DNA of 64,000 nt from Dyella_B sp966430775 (lineage in GTDB: Bacteria > Pseudomonadota > Gammaproteobacteria > Xanthomonadales > Rhodanobacteraceae), in contig CBJMMB010000001.1 of the NCBI GenBank assembly GCA_966430775.1, forward strand, positions 1 to 64,000, given 5' to 3'. The notes below the pieces were generated by a model. It searched no databases and was not told the DNA's origin. It saw only the letters and a list, made by a program, of their open reading frames with translations. Positions within the stretch are counted from its first letter, which is position 1, and each line of letters opens with the position of its first letter. Of the stretch, positions 38,596 through 47,493 are shown one piece after another. A program made the translations under genes and the position numbers.

Positions 38596-40533
38596 TCAAC
38601 CGATCATGATGATGCCGCCACCCACTTTAGTCATGGCATCGCCACCGGCGCTGACCATGGTGCCTTTCACATCCAGCGTGCCGTCTGAATGCACCTTCAT
38701 GCTGACGCCGGCACCCACGTCCATCGACATGCCCGCCTTGATGCCTACCTGCATCTGTCCCTCCACCTTCACCGACGAATTGCCCGTGATGGTGATGTTC
38801 ACGCCGGTGATCTGAATCTCGCCCGAGCTCTTCATGACGATGCTCGAAGAACCCGTGGTCAGTTCGATCTGTGTACCGGCGGTGAGCTTGAAAACCTGGC
38901 CGACGTCGATGGTGTCGTTGTTGCTGATCGTTGCCTTGCGATCGTGCTTGATGGTGACCGTTTCATCGTGGTCGATGGTCACCACGTGATCGTTCTCGAC
39001 TTCCTCGTGCATGTCTTTCTGCGCATGCATGAAGAAATCTTCGCTACCCTTCTTGTCTTCGAAACGCAGCTCATTGAAATCGGACGTGCCGCCCAGCAAG
39101 CTACGGCTCTTGATGCCGCTTTGCGTCTTGTTGTCCGGCAGGCTATACGGCACCTGGTTGTCGCCGTTGTAGACGCTGCCGATGATCAGCGGGCGATCGG
39201 GGTCGCCTTCCAGGAAACTCACCACCACTTCCTGCCCCACGCGCGGAATGCTGATCGCTCCCCAGTTCTTACCGGCCCATGGCGTGGCCACGCGCACGGG
39301 GCAGGAACTCTTGGCGTTGGGCTTGTCGGGCTTGTTCCAGTGGAAGGTGACCTGCACGCGGCCGTGCTGGTCCACCACGATGTCTTCATCGGTCTTGCTG
39401 CCGCAGACGATGGCGGTTTGCAGGGCTACGATGGTGGGTTTTACGGCGCTAGGCAGGCTGCGGAAGGTCTGGCTGCTTTCGATCACTTCAAAGCTGCATT
39501 GAAACGACGGCTCGCTGTCGCCACTGCCTGAAGCAGCCGCCGCACCGACCAGGTAAATAGTGGTGCCTGTGATCAAGTACTCGCGGTTGAACGCCTGCCG
39601 CGGGTAGTCGGTCATAGTGAACAGCGCGCCAATCTCGATACCGGGTGCCATGGTCGTGCCGATGTAATGCGAGCGCGCCGCGGTGTGCGCCTCGGCGCGC
39701 ACCTGCGCAAAATGCTGTCCCACGTCCGCAACTTTATGCGTGCCTGGAAAATCGAACGCCACCACGCCATTGGTACCGGCCGAACCGTGACCATCGCTGG
39801 TGCCGGTCGACAGCAGGGCGGTCTTGGGCGCCATCGGGTCGTAATCGGTCAGTTGATACTTGGCCGAGTCCATGCCGCGCGACGATGCCCAGCTGGTAAT
39901 TGTCGCCTCGCGGCGCAGCACGCTGTCGGTAGTGTGCAGATACGGCACGCGCGCAAAACCCTTGCCTACCGCATGCGCGCTTACGCTGTCGGCCAGCACC
40001 ATGGTGTGCTTGCTGTCGTCGTGCGTAAAGAAATAATAGATGCCCTCCTGCTCCATCAGGCGGCTGATGAAGTTGAGGCAATCCTCGCGATACTGCACGC
40101 AATATTCGCGCTGGGCGTAGTTGCCGCTAAGACTGACTTTCACGTCGGTGTAACCGATGTCGCTAAGCACCGACTTCACGATGTCCGGCACCGTCATGTC
40201 GGTATAGATGCGGCAGTCCACCTTCTGTCCCAGCAACCAGGGCTTGGGCACCAACCGCACGTCGTATTGCGCATAGACCAGATTGTCGACCGTCTCCACC
40301 CCGGTCTGCGCCGCCTCGCATACGAGGCCATTGAAGTAGCGTTCGAAACCGTCCTCGGTAGCAATTTTCACCGTCATCGAAGAGCCCAACAGGCCGCTCA
40401 GGTCGATGTTGGGATCTTGGCTTTCGAACTGCACATGGAACGAGAACAACCGCCCCAGCCGCTCCTCGGCGGACATGCTGCGGAACAGCAAACCGCTGAC
40501 CTTAGCGGAAGAAATACTGATCTGGGCGGTCAT
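38596..40533 (-). CDS. vgrG: T6SS spike protein VgrG
   Basis: This 645-residue protein begins at ATG 40533 behind GAGGAG; a longer in-frame reading has no ribosome-binding site. Residues 1-380 are the gp27-like part (LGRLFSFHVQFES, QYREDCLNFISRLMEQEGIYYFF). The gp5-like OB fold follows (QHGRVQVTFHWN, ATPWAGKNWGAISIPRVGQE, DPDRPLIIGSVYN). The C-terminal beta-helix is short (TVTIKHDRKATISNNDT..., ending GGGIIMIG). There is no C-terminal effector extension, so cargo is probably loaded through PAAR or Hcp. It is the first gene after the effector island in transcription direction. Confidence 0.96.
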   Translation of the reverse strand: MTAQISISSAKVSGLLFRSMSAEERLGRLFSFHVQFESQDPNIDLSGLLGSSMTVKIATEDGFERYFNGLVCEAAQTGVETVDNLVYAQYDVRLVPKPWLLGQKVDCRIYTDMTVPDIVKSVLSDIGYTDVKVSLSGNYAQREYCVQYREDCLNFISRLMEQEGIYYFFTHDDSKHTMVLADSVSAHAVGKGFARVPYLHTTDSVLRREATITSWASSRGMDSAKYQLTDYDPMAPKTALLSTGTSDGHGSAGTNGVVAFDFPGTHKVADVGQHFAQVRAEAHTAARSHYIGTTMAPGIEIGALFTMTDYPRQAFNREYLITGTTIYLVGAAAASGSGDSEPSFQCSFEVIESSQTFRSLPSAVKPTIVALQTAIVCGSKTDEDIVVDQHGRVQVTFHWNKPDKPNAKSSCPVRVATPWAGKNWGAISIPRVGQEVVVSFLEGDPDRPLIIGSVYNGDNQVPYSLPDNKTQSGIKSRSLLGGTSDFNELRFEDKKGSEDFFMHAQKDMHEEVENDHVVTIDHDETVTIKHDRKATISNNDTIDVGQVFKLTAGTQIELTTGSSSIVMKSSGEIQITGVNITITGNSSVKVEGQMQVGIKAGMSMDVGAGVSMKVHSDGTLDVKGTMVSAGGDAMTKVGGGIIMIG

Positions 40534-41285
40534 GATGCGAATCTCCTCGAAGCCTGCTTGGCCTAAGCGTTTCCATGGTGCACTCATGTCCGAGGGGTTT
40601 CACACACCGGTTCAGGTGGCGTGGCGGACGAAACCCGCCATGACTCCCCTATCCCCTCTGTACCGGAAATTTTCGCCCAGCGGGGCGGCTTAATCCAGTT
40701 ATTTTTTTACCGAACGGTGCACAAGTCCGCCCGCTTGAACCAGCACGATCGTGCAGCCCTCATGACAAAAGGGTTTCGCATGCTCCGCCTGCTTAACCCG
40801 GAAGCTTCGCCCAAGCCTAGCCGCCTGGCACGCAGAACCAGACGGGGGGTTCAGGGTCTTCACATTTCCCACTGTTCTATCAAATGCTTGCTTCAAGGCA
40901 GCGTGGCCAGGCGCTTGATGCATTCTCTACGGCAACCGAGCCAAACGGAAGAGCCATACTCGCATAAACCGAGTATGGGAAGGTATTTGTCGTACCCACC
41001 TAGAAGGGGCGCGCGCTGGATAAACAAATGCATTGTGCAAGTCATGGCCACGCTATTCGACAGCTGACGACTCACACTGACGAACATAGCATAGGCGCTT
41101 GCCAGACAATGCCCCGTAGATCTGAGGTTGCGGCGAATCGAATCGTTGAAACCCCCACTTGACTAGGCGTTACAACAGATAGAGATTTGTACATAAAAAT
41201 GAGAAAAAATCTTCAGACCCGGTTGTTTTCCGTCTTTACCATCCTCTTCAGGTAAATGGATCAACCACAAACAAAGGAGTGGAAC
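40534..41285. other. 752-bp divergent intergenic region between vgrG and the SleB-like effector
   Basis: Reading frames here are short and show no coding character. The region should hold promoters for vgrG (leftwards) and the effector pair (rightwards). The only structure I can point to is a perfect 9-bp inverted repeat, CCATACTCG/CGAGTATGG, with a 7-base loop at 40954-40978. It has no T-run on either side, so an operator or RNA hairpin is more likely than a terminator. Confidence 0.5.
40954..40978. promoter_or_regulatory. Perfect 9-bp inverted repeat (candidate operator)
   Basis: CCATACTCG, seven-base spacer CATAAAC, then CGAGTATGG. The dyad lies midway between vgrG and the rightward effector pair. 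Its size fits a dimeric regulator site, but no regulator is known. Confidence 0.35.
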
Positions 41286-41804
41286 GTGGCTCGGCATGCG
41301 CAATCGGCAAAACACAGCAAACCTGCACAACTGCCGAGCGGCAGCAAAAACGAAACGGACCTCGCAAAACTGATTGTCACAGAGTCCGGAGGGCTCAGCA
41401 GAGTGACCCAAACGGCCGTTGGCTGGACCGTGCGCAATCGAATGATACGAAATGGCACTGCCCAAGTTGACCACGCATGGCATGGTTACCAACATGGAAA
41501 GGCTCCAACTGCCGCTGCCATTCTCATCGCCAAAGGGATCCTTGACGGCACAATCCCAGATCCGACTGATGGAGCCACGCATTTCTACACTCCGAAAATC
41601 ATGCCTAAGGAAGGTGAAGACACCACCGGCGTGGATGTTTCCGGCGGCCTGGAGTCCGTGCCTGGCGTAGTGGATGATGATGGCAAGGCTGTAAAGAATT
41701 ACCGACCCGGTTTTGCCTCCACGTTCACCGAAAAAACCGTTCCAGGTGTTCCGCCCGCCATATTCAAGTTCTACCAGCAGCCCGGGAACGGCCATGTCCG
41801 CTAA
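41286..41804 (+). CDS. Candidate T6SS effector: SleB-like cell wall hydrolase
   Basis: A 172-residue protein without signal peptide. GTG at 41286 is chosen because AAAGGAG precedes it by eight bases; the ATG at 41256 has no usable site. The core resembles hydrolase_2 (SleB/CwlJ) domains: LAKLIVTESGG with likely catalytic Glu33, AVGWTVRNRM where the family has AVA.V..NR, and GATHFYTP near residue 98 for the family's GA.FY..P. Such enzymes cut peptidoglycan glycan strands. Position beside vgrG, lack of a signal, and an overlapping downstream gene for an exported protein fit a T6SS effector with its immunity protein. It is on the plus strand, opposite to the rest of the locus. Delivery is inferred. 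Confidence 0.75.
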   Translation: MARHAQSAKHSKPAQLPSGSKNETDLAKLIVTESGGLSRVTQTAVGWTVRNRMIRNGTAQVDHAWHGYQHGKAPTAAAILIAKGILDGTIPDPTDGATHFYTPKIMPKEGEDTTGVDVSGGLESVPGVVDDDGKAVKNYRPGFASTFTEKTVPGVPPAIFKFYQQPGNGHVR

Positions 41805-42369
41805 ACGATTATTGGCAAGCTTGTGCACTCTGGCGCTTTCGTTCGGGACCGCTTGCGCATCGTCCACCCGCGATACATCCATCTATGCCAATGTGCTCAA
41901 TGATCCGGCGACATACGTCGAGTTGGCCCGCACCAATGGACAGATGTCGGCCTCTGGCTGCACGCGCACCGATTGCCTGGCCATAGCCGATCTCGTGCAT
42001 GCGTTTGGCATTCTCTTTCATCGCGACGTGCCCAACACGATGACACGCACCCAGCCCGAGAAAGGTGATCCGATAGCAAGGGCAAACAGCCAATTCGATC
42101 GCACAATACTCGCGCACCGTGATCGATTTTCCGACTACTGCGCAGCGCTGACAAAATTAGCGGCGCATTATTCCGAGCATTCGATGGGGTTTCACACCAT
42201 CGAGATCGCCACGCGACTGGATATGGCCGACAAGTCCATTCGCTGCACCGATTCGGTTATGGCTGCGTTCCCGCATACTCAGGATTCCCGCGAGATGATC
42301 GAAGATGCGAGAGAGAGTTGCGAGGCCGACAAGTGGGGAGCGTGCGGAGCGATAAACGCCAAGTTCTGA
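41794..42369 (+). CDS. Candidate periplasmic immunity protein for the SleB-like effector
   Basis: A 191-residue protein starting inside the effector gene (11-bp overlap), which implies translational coupling. The signal peptide is clear (residues 1-22, MSAKRLLASLCTLALSFGTA). The mature part is helical and contains six cysteines (SGCTRTDCLA, YCAAL, IRCTD, SCEADKWGACG), as expected for a disulphide-stabilised periplasmic protein. No family is recognised. Immunity to a periplasm-acting wall hydrolase is the simplest role from position and export signal; it has not been shown. Confidence 0.75.
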   Translation: MSAKRLLASLCTLALSFGTACASSTRDTSIYANVLNDPATYVELARTNGQMSASGCTRTDCLAIADLVHAFGILFHRDVPNTMTRTQPEKGDPIARANSQFDRTILAHRDRFSDYCAALTKLAAHYSEHSMGFHTIEIATRLDMADKSIRCTDSVMAAFPHTQDSREMIEDARESCEADKWGACGAINAKF

Positions 42370-42418
42370 CGGTGGAACGATCGAACCGGCTCAAGGCGAT
42401 CGCGCCCATCGTCACCGC

Positions 42419-42853
42419 TTAATCCAGCAGCGCAACTTCAACGCCTTCAGCATCAACTTTGACGACATCCGCACTCGATACGTCCTCGCCTAGCTCCTGA
42501 CCGTTGGGGAACCTGGGACAATTGACGTTGTTCACAAACCGATCGAAATGACGCTGGCCACACTGGGGACAGCCAGGCATCGAAGCGAGAAATCGACGGA
42601 TTTTTTCTTCTGCATAGGCTCGATAACCCGAACTGCTCTGCGGTACGTCGTCAGGCTTGATTTCGCTCAAAATCGCATCCTTACACGGATCGACCCACAG
42701 GATTGTGTTGCAGATGGCGCATTGAGCGCCAACAATCAAGCTGTCGGCCCATGTGAAATACATGAGACCTTGATCTTCGCGCCCCCTGATTAAAGCGGGT
42801 TCAACGCCAACCTTTGCGGCGGGTACTCGTGAAATAGACACCACACTCTCCAT
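42419..42853 (-). CDS. Zinc-ribbon protein of unknown function in the effector island
   Basis: A 144-residue protein with two CxxC knuckles, CAICN near residue 46 and CPQCG near residue 96, plus VDPCK and VNCPRF, which together can bind zinc. No signal peptide or membrane segment. The ribosome-binding site is weak. It is the last leftward gene of the island and lies 50 bp from the stop of the convergent SleB-like pair. No family is recognised. It could be an immunity protein, an adaptor or a leftover of a lost effector module. Confidence 0.6.
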   Translation of the reverse strand: MESVVSISRVPAAKVGVEPALIRGREDQGLMYFTWADSLIVGAQCAICNTILWVDPCKDAILSEIKPDDVPQSSSGYRAYAEEKIRRFLASMPGCPQCGQRHFDRFVNNVNCPRFPNGQELGEDVSSADVVKVDAEGVEVALLD

Positions 42854-42855
42854 GG

Positions 42856-43126
42856 TTACTGCAAAGGAAAGTTAACAACGAGCGAGATCAGGCCCGGGTC
42901 GTATCGCCCGCCAAAAAGCACGACCGCATTACCCGGCCCTCGCTTGCTTGTGTCTGAAGTGCGAGCGGGCCGGATTTGGCCTAAGCCGAACGCATGCGCA
43001 TCACGCGGCTCTTGTAGCCGTAGACGGTCCGGTAGATTCCCCGCTCTACTTCCGTTGTTCGGCTTCCATGCGCTGCTCGGCACGCTGCAGCGAATTCCAG
43101 AAGCTATGCAGCCCCCCGTCGGACAT
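42856..43126 (-). pseudogene. Possible decayed small gene (three frames)
   Basis: Behind a strong GGGGAAAGGG site an ATG at 43126 opens MSDGGLHSFWNSLQRAEQRM and ends after 26 codons at a TAG (43046). A second frame continues with IYRTVYGYKSRVMRMRSA up to a stop at 42981. A third runs to 42856 and ends NAVVLFGGRYDPGLISLVVN plus a few residues. Each piece looks protein-like, and together they could be one gene broken by a nonsense codon and two frameshifts. Chance cannot be excluded because the pieces are short. Confidence 0.3.
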
Positions 43127-43197
43127 CCCTTTCCCCTTTTTTTCCAAAGTACCCCTCTTCGATAAGGGGCCGGATCATCGCTCTCAATGATACGCGA

Positions 43198-44022
43198 CTA
43201 TGGATAATTGGACAGCTCCTCCAAGCGCTGCTTCATGGCCGTCAACAGGCACGACGCATCGCTGCCGCAAGCATTCCGTTTACGCAGCCAAGCCTGCTGA
43301 GACGACACCAACGAAGACAAGTTGTCGCCGTTACGCTTGATATCGTCATGAGCAATCTTGTAAGACTCGCTTACGCTGCGATCGAACGACGCCAATTGGA
43401 TGGAGCCGCAAATGGCCTTCTCCGTGGTTGAGCTTGCCTTTGCGCAATCGAACGAGGTTTGTGGCTTTGCGTCCAGGGGCAACCGATTGAGGACAAGGAT
43501 GGTTTCATCGCGCCAACGCATCACAAGCTGTCCGGCGTGAGTGAAAAACATCCACGCACCCTCCAGCCCTTTGCCGGTGCCCAAATCACCCTCCCATAGC
43601 CCGTCCTTGCAATGGATGCTGATGACGTTCACCGGTTCATTCGGATCAATCTTCAATACATATGCAGCGGGCGATGGGTGTGTTTCGGGATCGCTATCGT
43701 CGCCCGCCGTATGCGCAAGACTGCCATCCATAAGGCGTGTGGGGGACATGTTCGCGACGGTCGCCTGAGGACGCTCGCAACGGCTGCCATCGGCGGTGTC
43801 GTTACTGATCTGGGTGTCATCGAAGGTGAAGATGCGCCCGCGCAGCCGGGGGTCGTTCCATCCATAGTTGGTCTTCGCCGAGGCATAGGTATTGATGTGC
43901 ACCTCCGCTACCTGCCAGCGTCCGGACAGCGTGTCGGGAAGTGAAGCTGCCTGGCAAGCGGCACAGGCCGCCAACAACACCAGTATTGAAAGTAAGACGC
44001 GAGGCAGGTGTCGCATGTTCAT
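43198..44022 (-). CDS. Exported LprI-domain protein, candidate immunity to the adjacent lysozyme
   Basis: A 274-residue protein with a signal peptide (residues 1-25; the cysteines at 20 and 23 could also allow lipidation). The C-terminal 85 residues match the LprI/DUF1311 domain: FDCAKASSTTEKAICGS, LDRSVSESYK-like helix (FDRSVSESYKIAHDDI) and QQAWLRKRNACGSDASCLL, with four conserved cysteines. LprI of Mycobacterium tuberculosis inhibits lysozyme. The gene lies 30 bp after a lysozyme-like effector gene, so the pair makes functional sense. The N-terminal 160 residues are beta-rich and not recognised. The immunity role is inferred from domain plus position. Confidence 0.85.
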   Translation of the reverse strand: MNMRHLPRVLLSILVLLAACAACQAASLPDTLSGRWQVAEVHINTYASAKTNYGWNDPRLRGRIFTFDDTQISNDTADGSRCERPQATVANMSPTRLMDGSLAHTAGDDSDPETHPSPAAYVLKIDPNEPVNVISIHCKDGLWEGDLGTGKGLEGAWMFFTHAGQLVMRWRDETILVLNRLPLDAKPQTSFDCAKASSTTEKAICGSIQLASFDRSVSESYKIAHDDIKRNGDNLSSLVSSQQAWLRKRNACGSDASCLLTAMKQRLEELSNYP

Positions 44023-44052
44023 GCTGTGATTGATTCCTTGCCGCCGTTGCCG

Positions 44053-44871
44053 TCAGGCGATGGGATGACCGTGAAATTCGTACTTGCCTTCCATAAACAG
44101 CTTCACCTCATCGGCGCGGCGTAGCGTCAATCCCTTCATGACCGCGCCTTTGGAACGATTACAGGATCGAATGACCTGCATGGCTTCAGCAACCTTACCC
44201 GCATTGATGAAGCGAGTCGCGTGCTGCCAGCCACCGCCCGGATTGTAGGCATAGCTCACGAGAGCGTCGAACTCATGTTGTGCGAGCGGCACCTTTAAGG
44301 CGCGTCTCACCATGCCTTCATAGTGGACGGCAATATGCTTGAGCAGCCCCATCTGCTGCTGGTCGTTAAGATCAACGTCTTTCCTATGATCTTTCGCAAA
44401 TTTTTTCATGGCATTACTGTCCAGGTGGTTCGCGCCTGCGGCCATGCCTGCCGCCTTGGCCACGATTTCTATGGCTGCATCAGGCAGACCGATGGCTTTC
44501 ATGTCGGCCGTGATCTGCGCGGCAGATCTTGCCTTCATGTCATAGCCTGGACCCAGCGTGATGCCGCTCGCTCCACCCGGCCAGTGAAGGTGATTGGTCA
44601 CGCCCACCAGGGATTCCTGTCTATAGATGAATTTCACGCCCATCGGCGACAGTGAGCCAAGCTTTGGATCAATTTTCGGTTCGCGATGCGGCACAAATGG
44701 AAGCGGCAATGCATAACAAGTCAGATCGGAGGGGCCATAGCCCTGCGCCCAAGGTATGGCCGGCATATGGAATGGGGCGTCGACCGTGAAAAGTGACGGC
44801 TTGGCCTGCCAAGGATTTAGGGTTGGCGTCGCATCGGCCCACATCGGAAAAGGTTTGCTGTAATTAGCCAT
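44053..44871 (-). CDS. Candidate T6SS effector: GH24/pesticin-like lysozyme
   Basis: A 272-residue protein without signal peptide. The first 75 residues are Pro/aromatic-rich and may be a delivery or folding segment. From residue 80 the lysozyme-like fold shows RQES (likely catalytic Glu86), then WPGGASGITLGPGYDMK with Thr105, the E...GITLG.GYD pattern seen in pesticin and phage lysozymes. FDALVSYAYNPGGGW and GLTLRRADEVKLFMEG match the C-terminal half of GH24 enzymes. It should cleave the glycan backbone of peptidoglycan. It stands directly before the LprI-domain gene. T6SS delivery is inferred from locus position. Confidence 0.82.
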   Translation of the reverse strand: MANYSKPFPMWADATPTLNPWQAKPSLFTVDAPFHMPAIPWAQGYGPSDLTCYALPLPFVPHREPKIDPKLGSLSPMGVKFIYRQESLVGVTNHLHWPGGASGITLGPGYDMKARSAAQITADMKAIGLPDAAIEIVAKAAGMAAGANHLDSNAMKKFAKDHRKDVDLNDQQQMGLLKHIAVHYEGMVRRALKVPLAQHEFDALVSYAYNPGGGWQHATRFINAGKVAEAMQVIRSCNRSKGAVMKGLTLRRADEVKLFMEGKYEFHGHPIA

Positions 44872-44938
44872 GACATCCTCCGCTCTTCATGGAACTGCCT
44901 GGACCCTTCTTGGAAGGCTTCATAGCTGGCCCAGGCAT

Positions 44939-46297
44939 TCAATGTTTGCGTTGCGCCAATACCACCCAACCCATCACTGGCTGACCATTCTCCTTGCGCA
45001 GCGTATCAGCAGCGATGGTTACCCGCGAAAAGGCCGCACACGATAACGTGCGCTCCAAGTAACCACGTGTGTGCTGATAACGACCGCTGGGCGAGAGATT
45101 GACGCACGCATTTTCGCCCTCTGCCGCTTCAACCGTGAAAGCCAACCAGCCATTTGGACGCAGTGCGCTACCCGCGGCATCCAACACATCCTGCAGCTCG
45201 CCGAAATACACCAGGGTGTCGGCGGAAAACACGATGTCATAAGCGTCCGGATGCGTTTGCAGATAACCGGTAAGTTCGGCCACCTCGAGTTCGTCGTAGC
45301 CGCCGCGCACGCGTGCTTTCTCGATCATGCCACCGGAAAGATCCACGCCAACCAGACGCTTCGCATAAGGACGCAGCAGTGGTGCGCAAAGACCCGTACC
45401 GCAGCCGGCATCCAGAATATCCAGCGAGCCGTCCGCCTCAGAAAGCTTCTTGCTCAAGGCCTCTGCCAGAACCTGCGGCGCGCGGTAATTGAGATTCTTC
45501 AGTAGCTGCTCATCGAAACTATCGGCAAATCCATCGAACACCTTGCGCACGTAATCATCATCCGCGCGCGCTGGCGCTTGCGCACCACCACAGGCAGCCA
45601 GCATGTGGCGAGGCACCGGATGCTCCGGCTCGCGCGCCAACCAGTCGCGATACACTTTCGCCGCCTCCTCGTGACGACTCAACGCGTACAGCGAAACACC
45701 CAGCCCCTCAAGCGCACGTGTGTGGCGCGAATCCAACGCGTAGGCCTTGCGAAAACACTCCACGGATTGTTCGACGTGCTCCACGTTCTGCGCGTGATTG
45801 CGCAGAAAGCTCCCCATCAGATAGTGCCCTAGCGCAAACGTTGGAGCTTCCTGCAGCAACTTGGCATAGGCATCGAACGCCTCTTCCAGGCGCTCTTGCG
45901 CTTCCAGCACCACAGCGAGATTGTTCTGCGCGTTGTAATGCTTGGGGCCGCATGCCAGCGCCTTCCGGTAACAACGTTCTGCCTCGACAAAGCGTCCGCA
46001 TTCTTTATGGATGTTGCCGAGATTGTTGTGCGCATCCGGATGCTTCGGCGTGATTTTCAACGCCGCCTCGATCAAACGCACGCCTTCGTCGCTGCGCCCG
46101 CGCTGATGGCAAAGCACACCAAGAAAATGCATCGCGTCTGGCTGAGCTGCGCGCTGTTCCAGCACTTCTCGGTATAGCCGCTCGGCGGTATCGAGATCGC
46201 CGGCCTGGTGCGATTGCATGGCTTGTTTCAGGACAGCGCGATAGTCCGCAGACCCTGCGGGCGAATGAGGAGGCACGCGGGCCGAATCTCGATTCAC
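44939..46297 (-). CDS. TPR-repeat SAM-dependent methyltransferase
   Basis: A 452-residue cytoplasmic protein. Residues 15-245 are about six TPR units (for example AERLYREVLEQRAAQPDAMH, AHNNLGNIHKECGRFVEAER, AQNNLAVVLEAQERLEEAFD). Residues about 265-452 form a class I methyltransferase with glycine motif ILDAGCGTGLCAP and VGVDLSGGMIEKAR. It lies between the lipase and lysozyme genes, 3 bp after the lipase stop. No substrate can be predicted. It may modify an effector or secretion component, or be a housekeeping passenger; related TPR-methyltransferases occur outside T6SS loci. Confidence 0.85.
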   Translation of the reverse strand: MNRDSARVPPHSPAGSADYRAVLKQAMQSHQAGDLDTAERLYREVLEQRAAQPDAMHFLGVLCHQRGRSDEGVRLIEAALKITPKHPDAHNNLGNIHKECGRFVEAERCYRKALACGPKHYNAQNNLAVVLEAQERLEEAFDAYAKLLQEAPTFALGHYLMGSFLRNHAQNVEHVEQSVECFRKAYALDSRHTRALEGLGVSLYALSRHEEAAKVYRDWLAREPEHPVPRHMLAACGGAQAPARADDDYVRKVFDGFADSFDEQLLKNLNYRAPQVLAEALSKKLSEADGSLDILDAGCGTGLCAPLLRPYAKRLVGVDLSGGMIEKARVRGGYDELEVAELTGYLQTHPDAYDIVFSADTLVYFGELQDVLDAAGSALRPNGWLAFTVEAAEGENACVNLSPSGRYQHTRGYLERTLSCAAFSRVTIAADTLRKENGQPVMGWVVLAQRKH

Positions 46298-46300
46298 GTT

Positions 46301-47455
46301 TTAATCCAACATGCCCACAGCACGACGTGCAATGGTCGAAACAAAGCGGAACAAAAGACCAAGCACGTATTCGATAAACGCCACGGTGATGTTGGCAGCA
46401 GCCGTTAGGGTGCGCCCCATGAAGCGCATCGCCGCAGACAGCAGGTTGCGAATCGTCTCCGCCAATTCGATGGATTGCAGCACGCCGCTGTATAGCAGGC
46501 GGGCCAACGCATCGAGTACGGTTGTGCCTTCAAACAGGAGCACACCGGGAATTTTCGACACCTGCCTGATAATCCAGTCCAGCGCGGAGAGGATCAGCCT
46601 CAACGCCGTGGCAGACAGCATGATAAAGGGTCCGTTCTCCTTCGCCGCATTCGAAAGCCATTCGTTGGCCGTCTCGAAACTGCTGTGCTTAGGCAAGATA
46701 ACAGGCAGCGCGGCCCATGCGGAATCACCGACCGACTTGCGGTATTCCGGCATCAGGTGCGCTCCCACATTGATGTGCTTGCCTGGGCCTTTCAGTCGAT
46801 AGGCATTGCTGCCCGCCGGCACGTGACAGTAAGGAAAAACAGGCACCATAGGCACGGGGTCGGTGTCGTGGTAGGCGCGAAAAATATTCTCTTGCCCCAA
46901 TTTGGAGGTGAGATATTCCGTGTGCGCCTCCAGGCCGCATTTGGGCGCGCCAAAGGTATACAACTTCACACTACAGCCCATATTGCTAAGGCTGTCTGCG
47001 ATCAAGGTCGCCATCGCCCCGCCAAGACTGTGACCTACTACATGCAATGCGGAAGGGTTGCGATTACGCAGATTTTGGGTGATTTGCGGCAGTATCGACT
47101 GTGCTCCGCGCCAGAAACCCGTATGCACGATGTAACCGCTTGGCCCGATGATGCCGCCCATGCGCACATTGGTAAGCCAATCATAAGCACTGGTTTTAAA
47201 GGTACCGCGCACGGATATCAGGCATTCGCCCTGGCGCGCGCCCTTTCCCCACGCTACATAACCCAACCCGGTGGTCTGGCTCACGACGGGGCCTAGGCCA
47301 GTCGCACCGGTGAGGCATGTGCCATGAACCAGGTCAAAAACCTCACGCGCCACCGGAGCCGTGTTGGCGGCATCGATCATGTCCCGCGACAAACGTAACG
47401 CGTAGACGCTCTCGGCGATCTCGCCTGCCTGAGCTGGTGAAAGTTCCCTGGCCAT
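46301..47455 (-). CDS. Candidate T6SS lipase effector (class 3 lipase fold)
   Basis: A 384-residue protein without signal peptide. The alpha/beta hydrolase core (about 30-250) has the lipase_3 pattern: VRGTFKTSAYDWLTN, nucleophile motif VVGHSLGGA (Ser143), an Asp in HDTDPVPMVP (about 197-199) and a His near 233 (GAHLMPEYRKS). The last 120 residues are hydrophobic and helical, with possible membrane-active helices (IMLSATALRLILSALDWIIR, ITVAFIEYVLGLLFRFV). This agrees with a phospholipase acting on target membranes. It follows an exported DUF6795-like gene that may give immunity. The Tle subclass cannot be assigned by eye. Confidence 0.83.
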   Translation of the reverse strand: MARELSPAQAGEIAESVYALRLSRDMIDAANTAPVAREVFDLVHGTCLTGATGLGPVVSQTTGLGYVAWGKGARQGECLISVRGTFKTSAYDWLTNVRMGGIIGPSGYIVHTGFWRGAQSILPQITQNLRNRNPSALHVVGHSLGGAMATLIADSLSNMGCSVKLYTFGAPKCGLEAHTEYLTSKLGQENIFRAYHDTDPVPMVPVFPYCHVPAGSNAYRLKGPGKHINVGAHLMPEYRKSVGDSAWAALPVILPKHSSFETANEWLSNAAKENGPFIMLSATALRLILSALDWIIRQVSKIPGVLLFEGTTVLDALARLLYSGVLQSIELAETIRNLLSAAMRFMGRTLTAAANITVAFIEYVLGLLFRFVSTIARRAVGMLD

Positions 47456-47493
47456 TGTCTATTCCCCTAATCGAAAAGTAGGCGTTCCGTGCT

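Noticed and set aside
40954..40978. Rho-independent terminator
   Set aside because: The hairpin is perfect but neither side has a T-run, and no gene ends next to it.
42856..43083. A 75-codon frame as an independent gene
   Set aside because: No ribosome-binding site at its ATG, which falls inside a better-initiated frame; kept only as a piece of a possible decayed gene.
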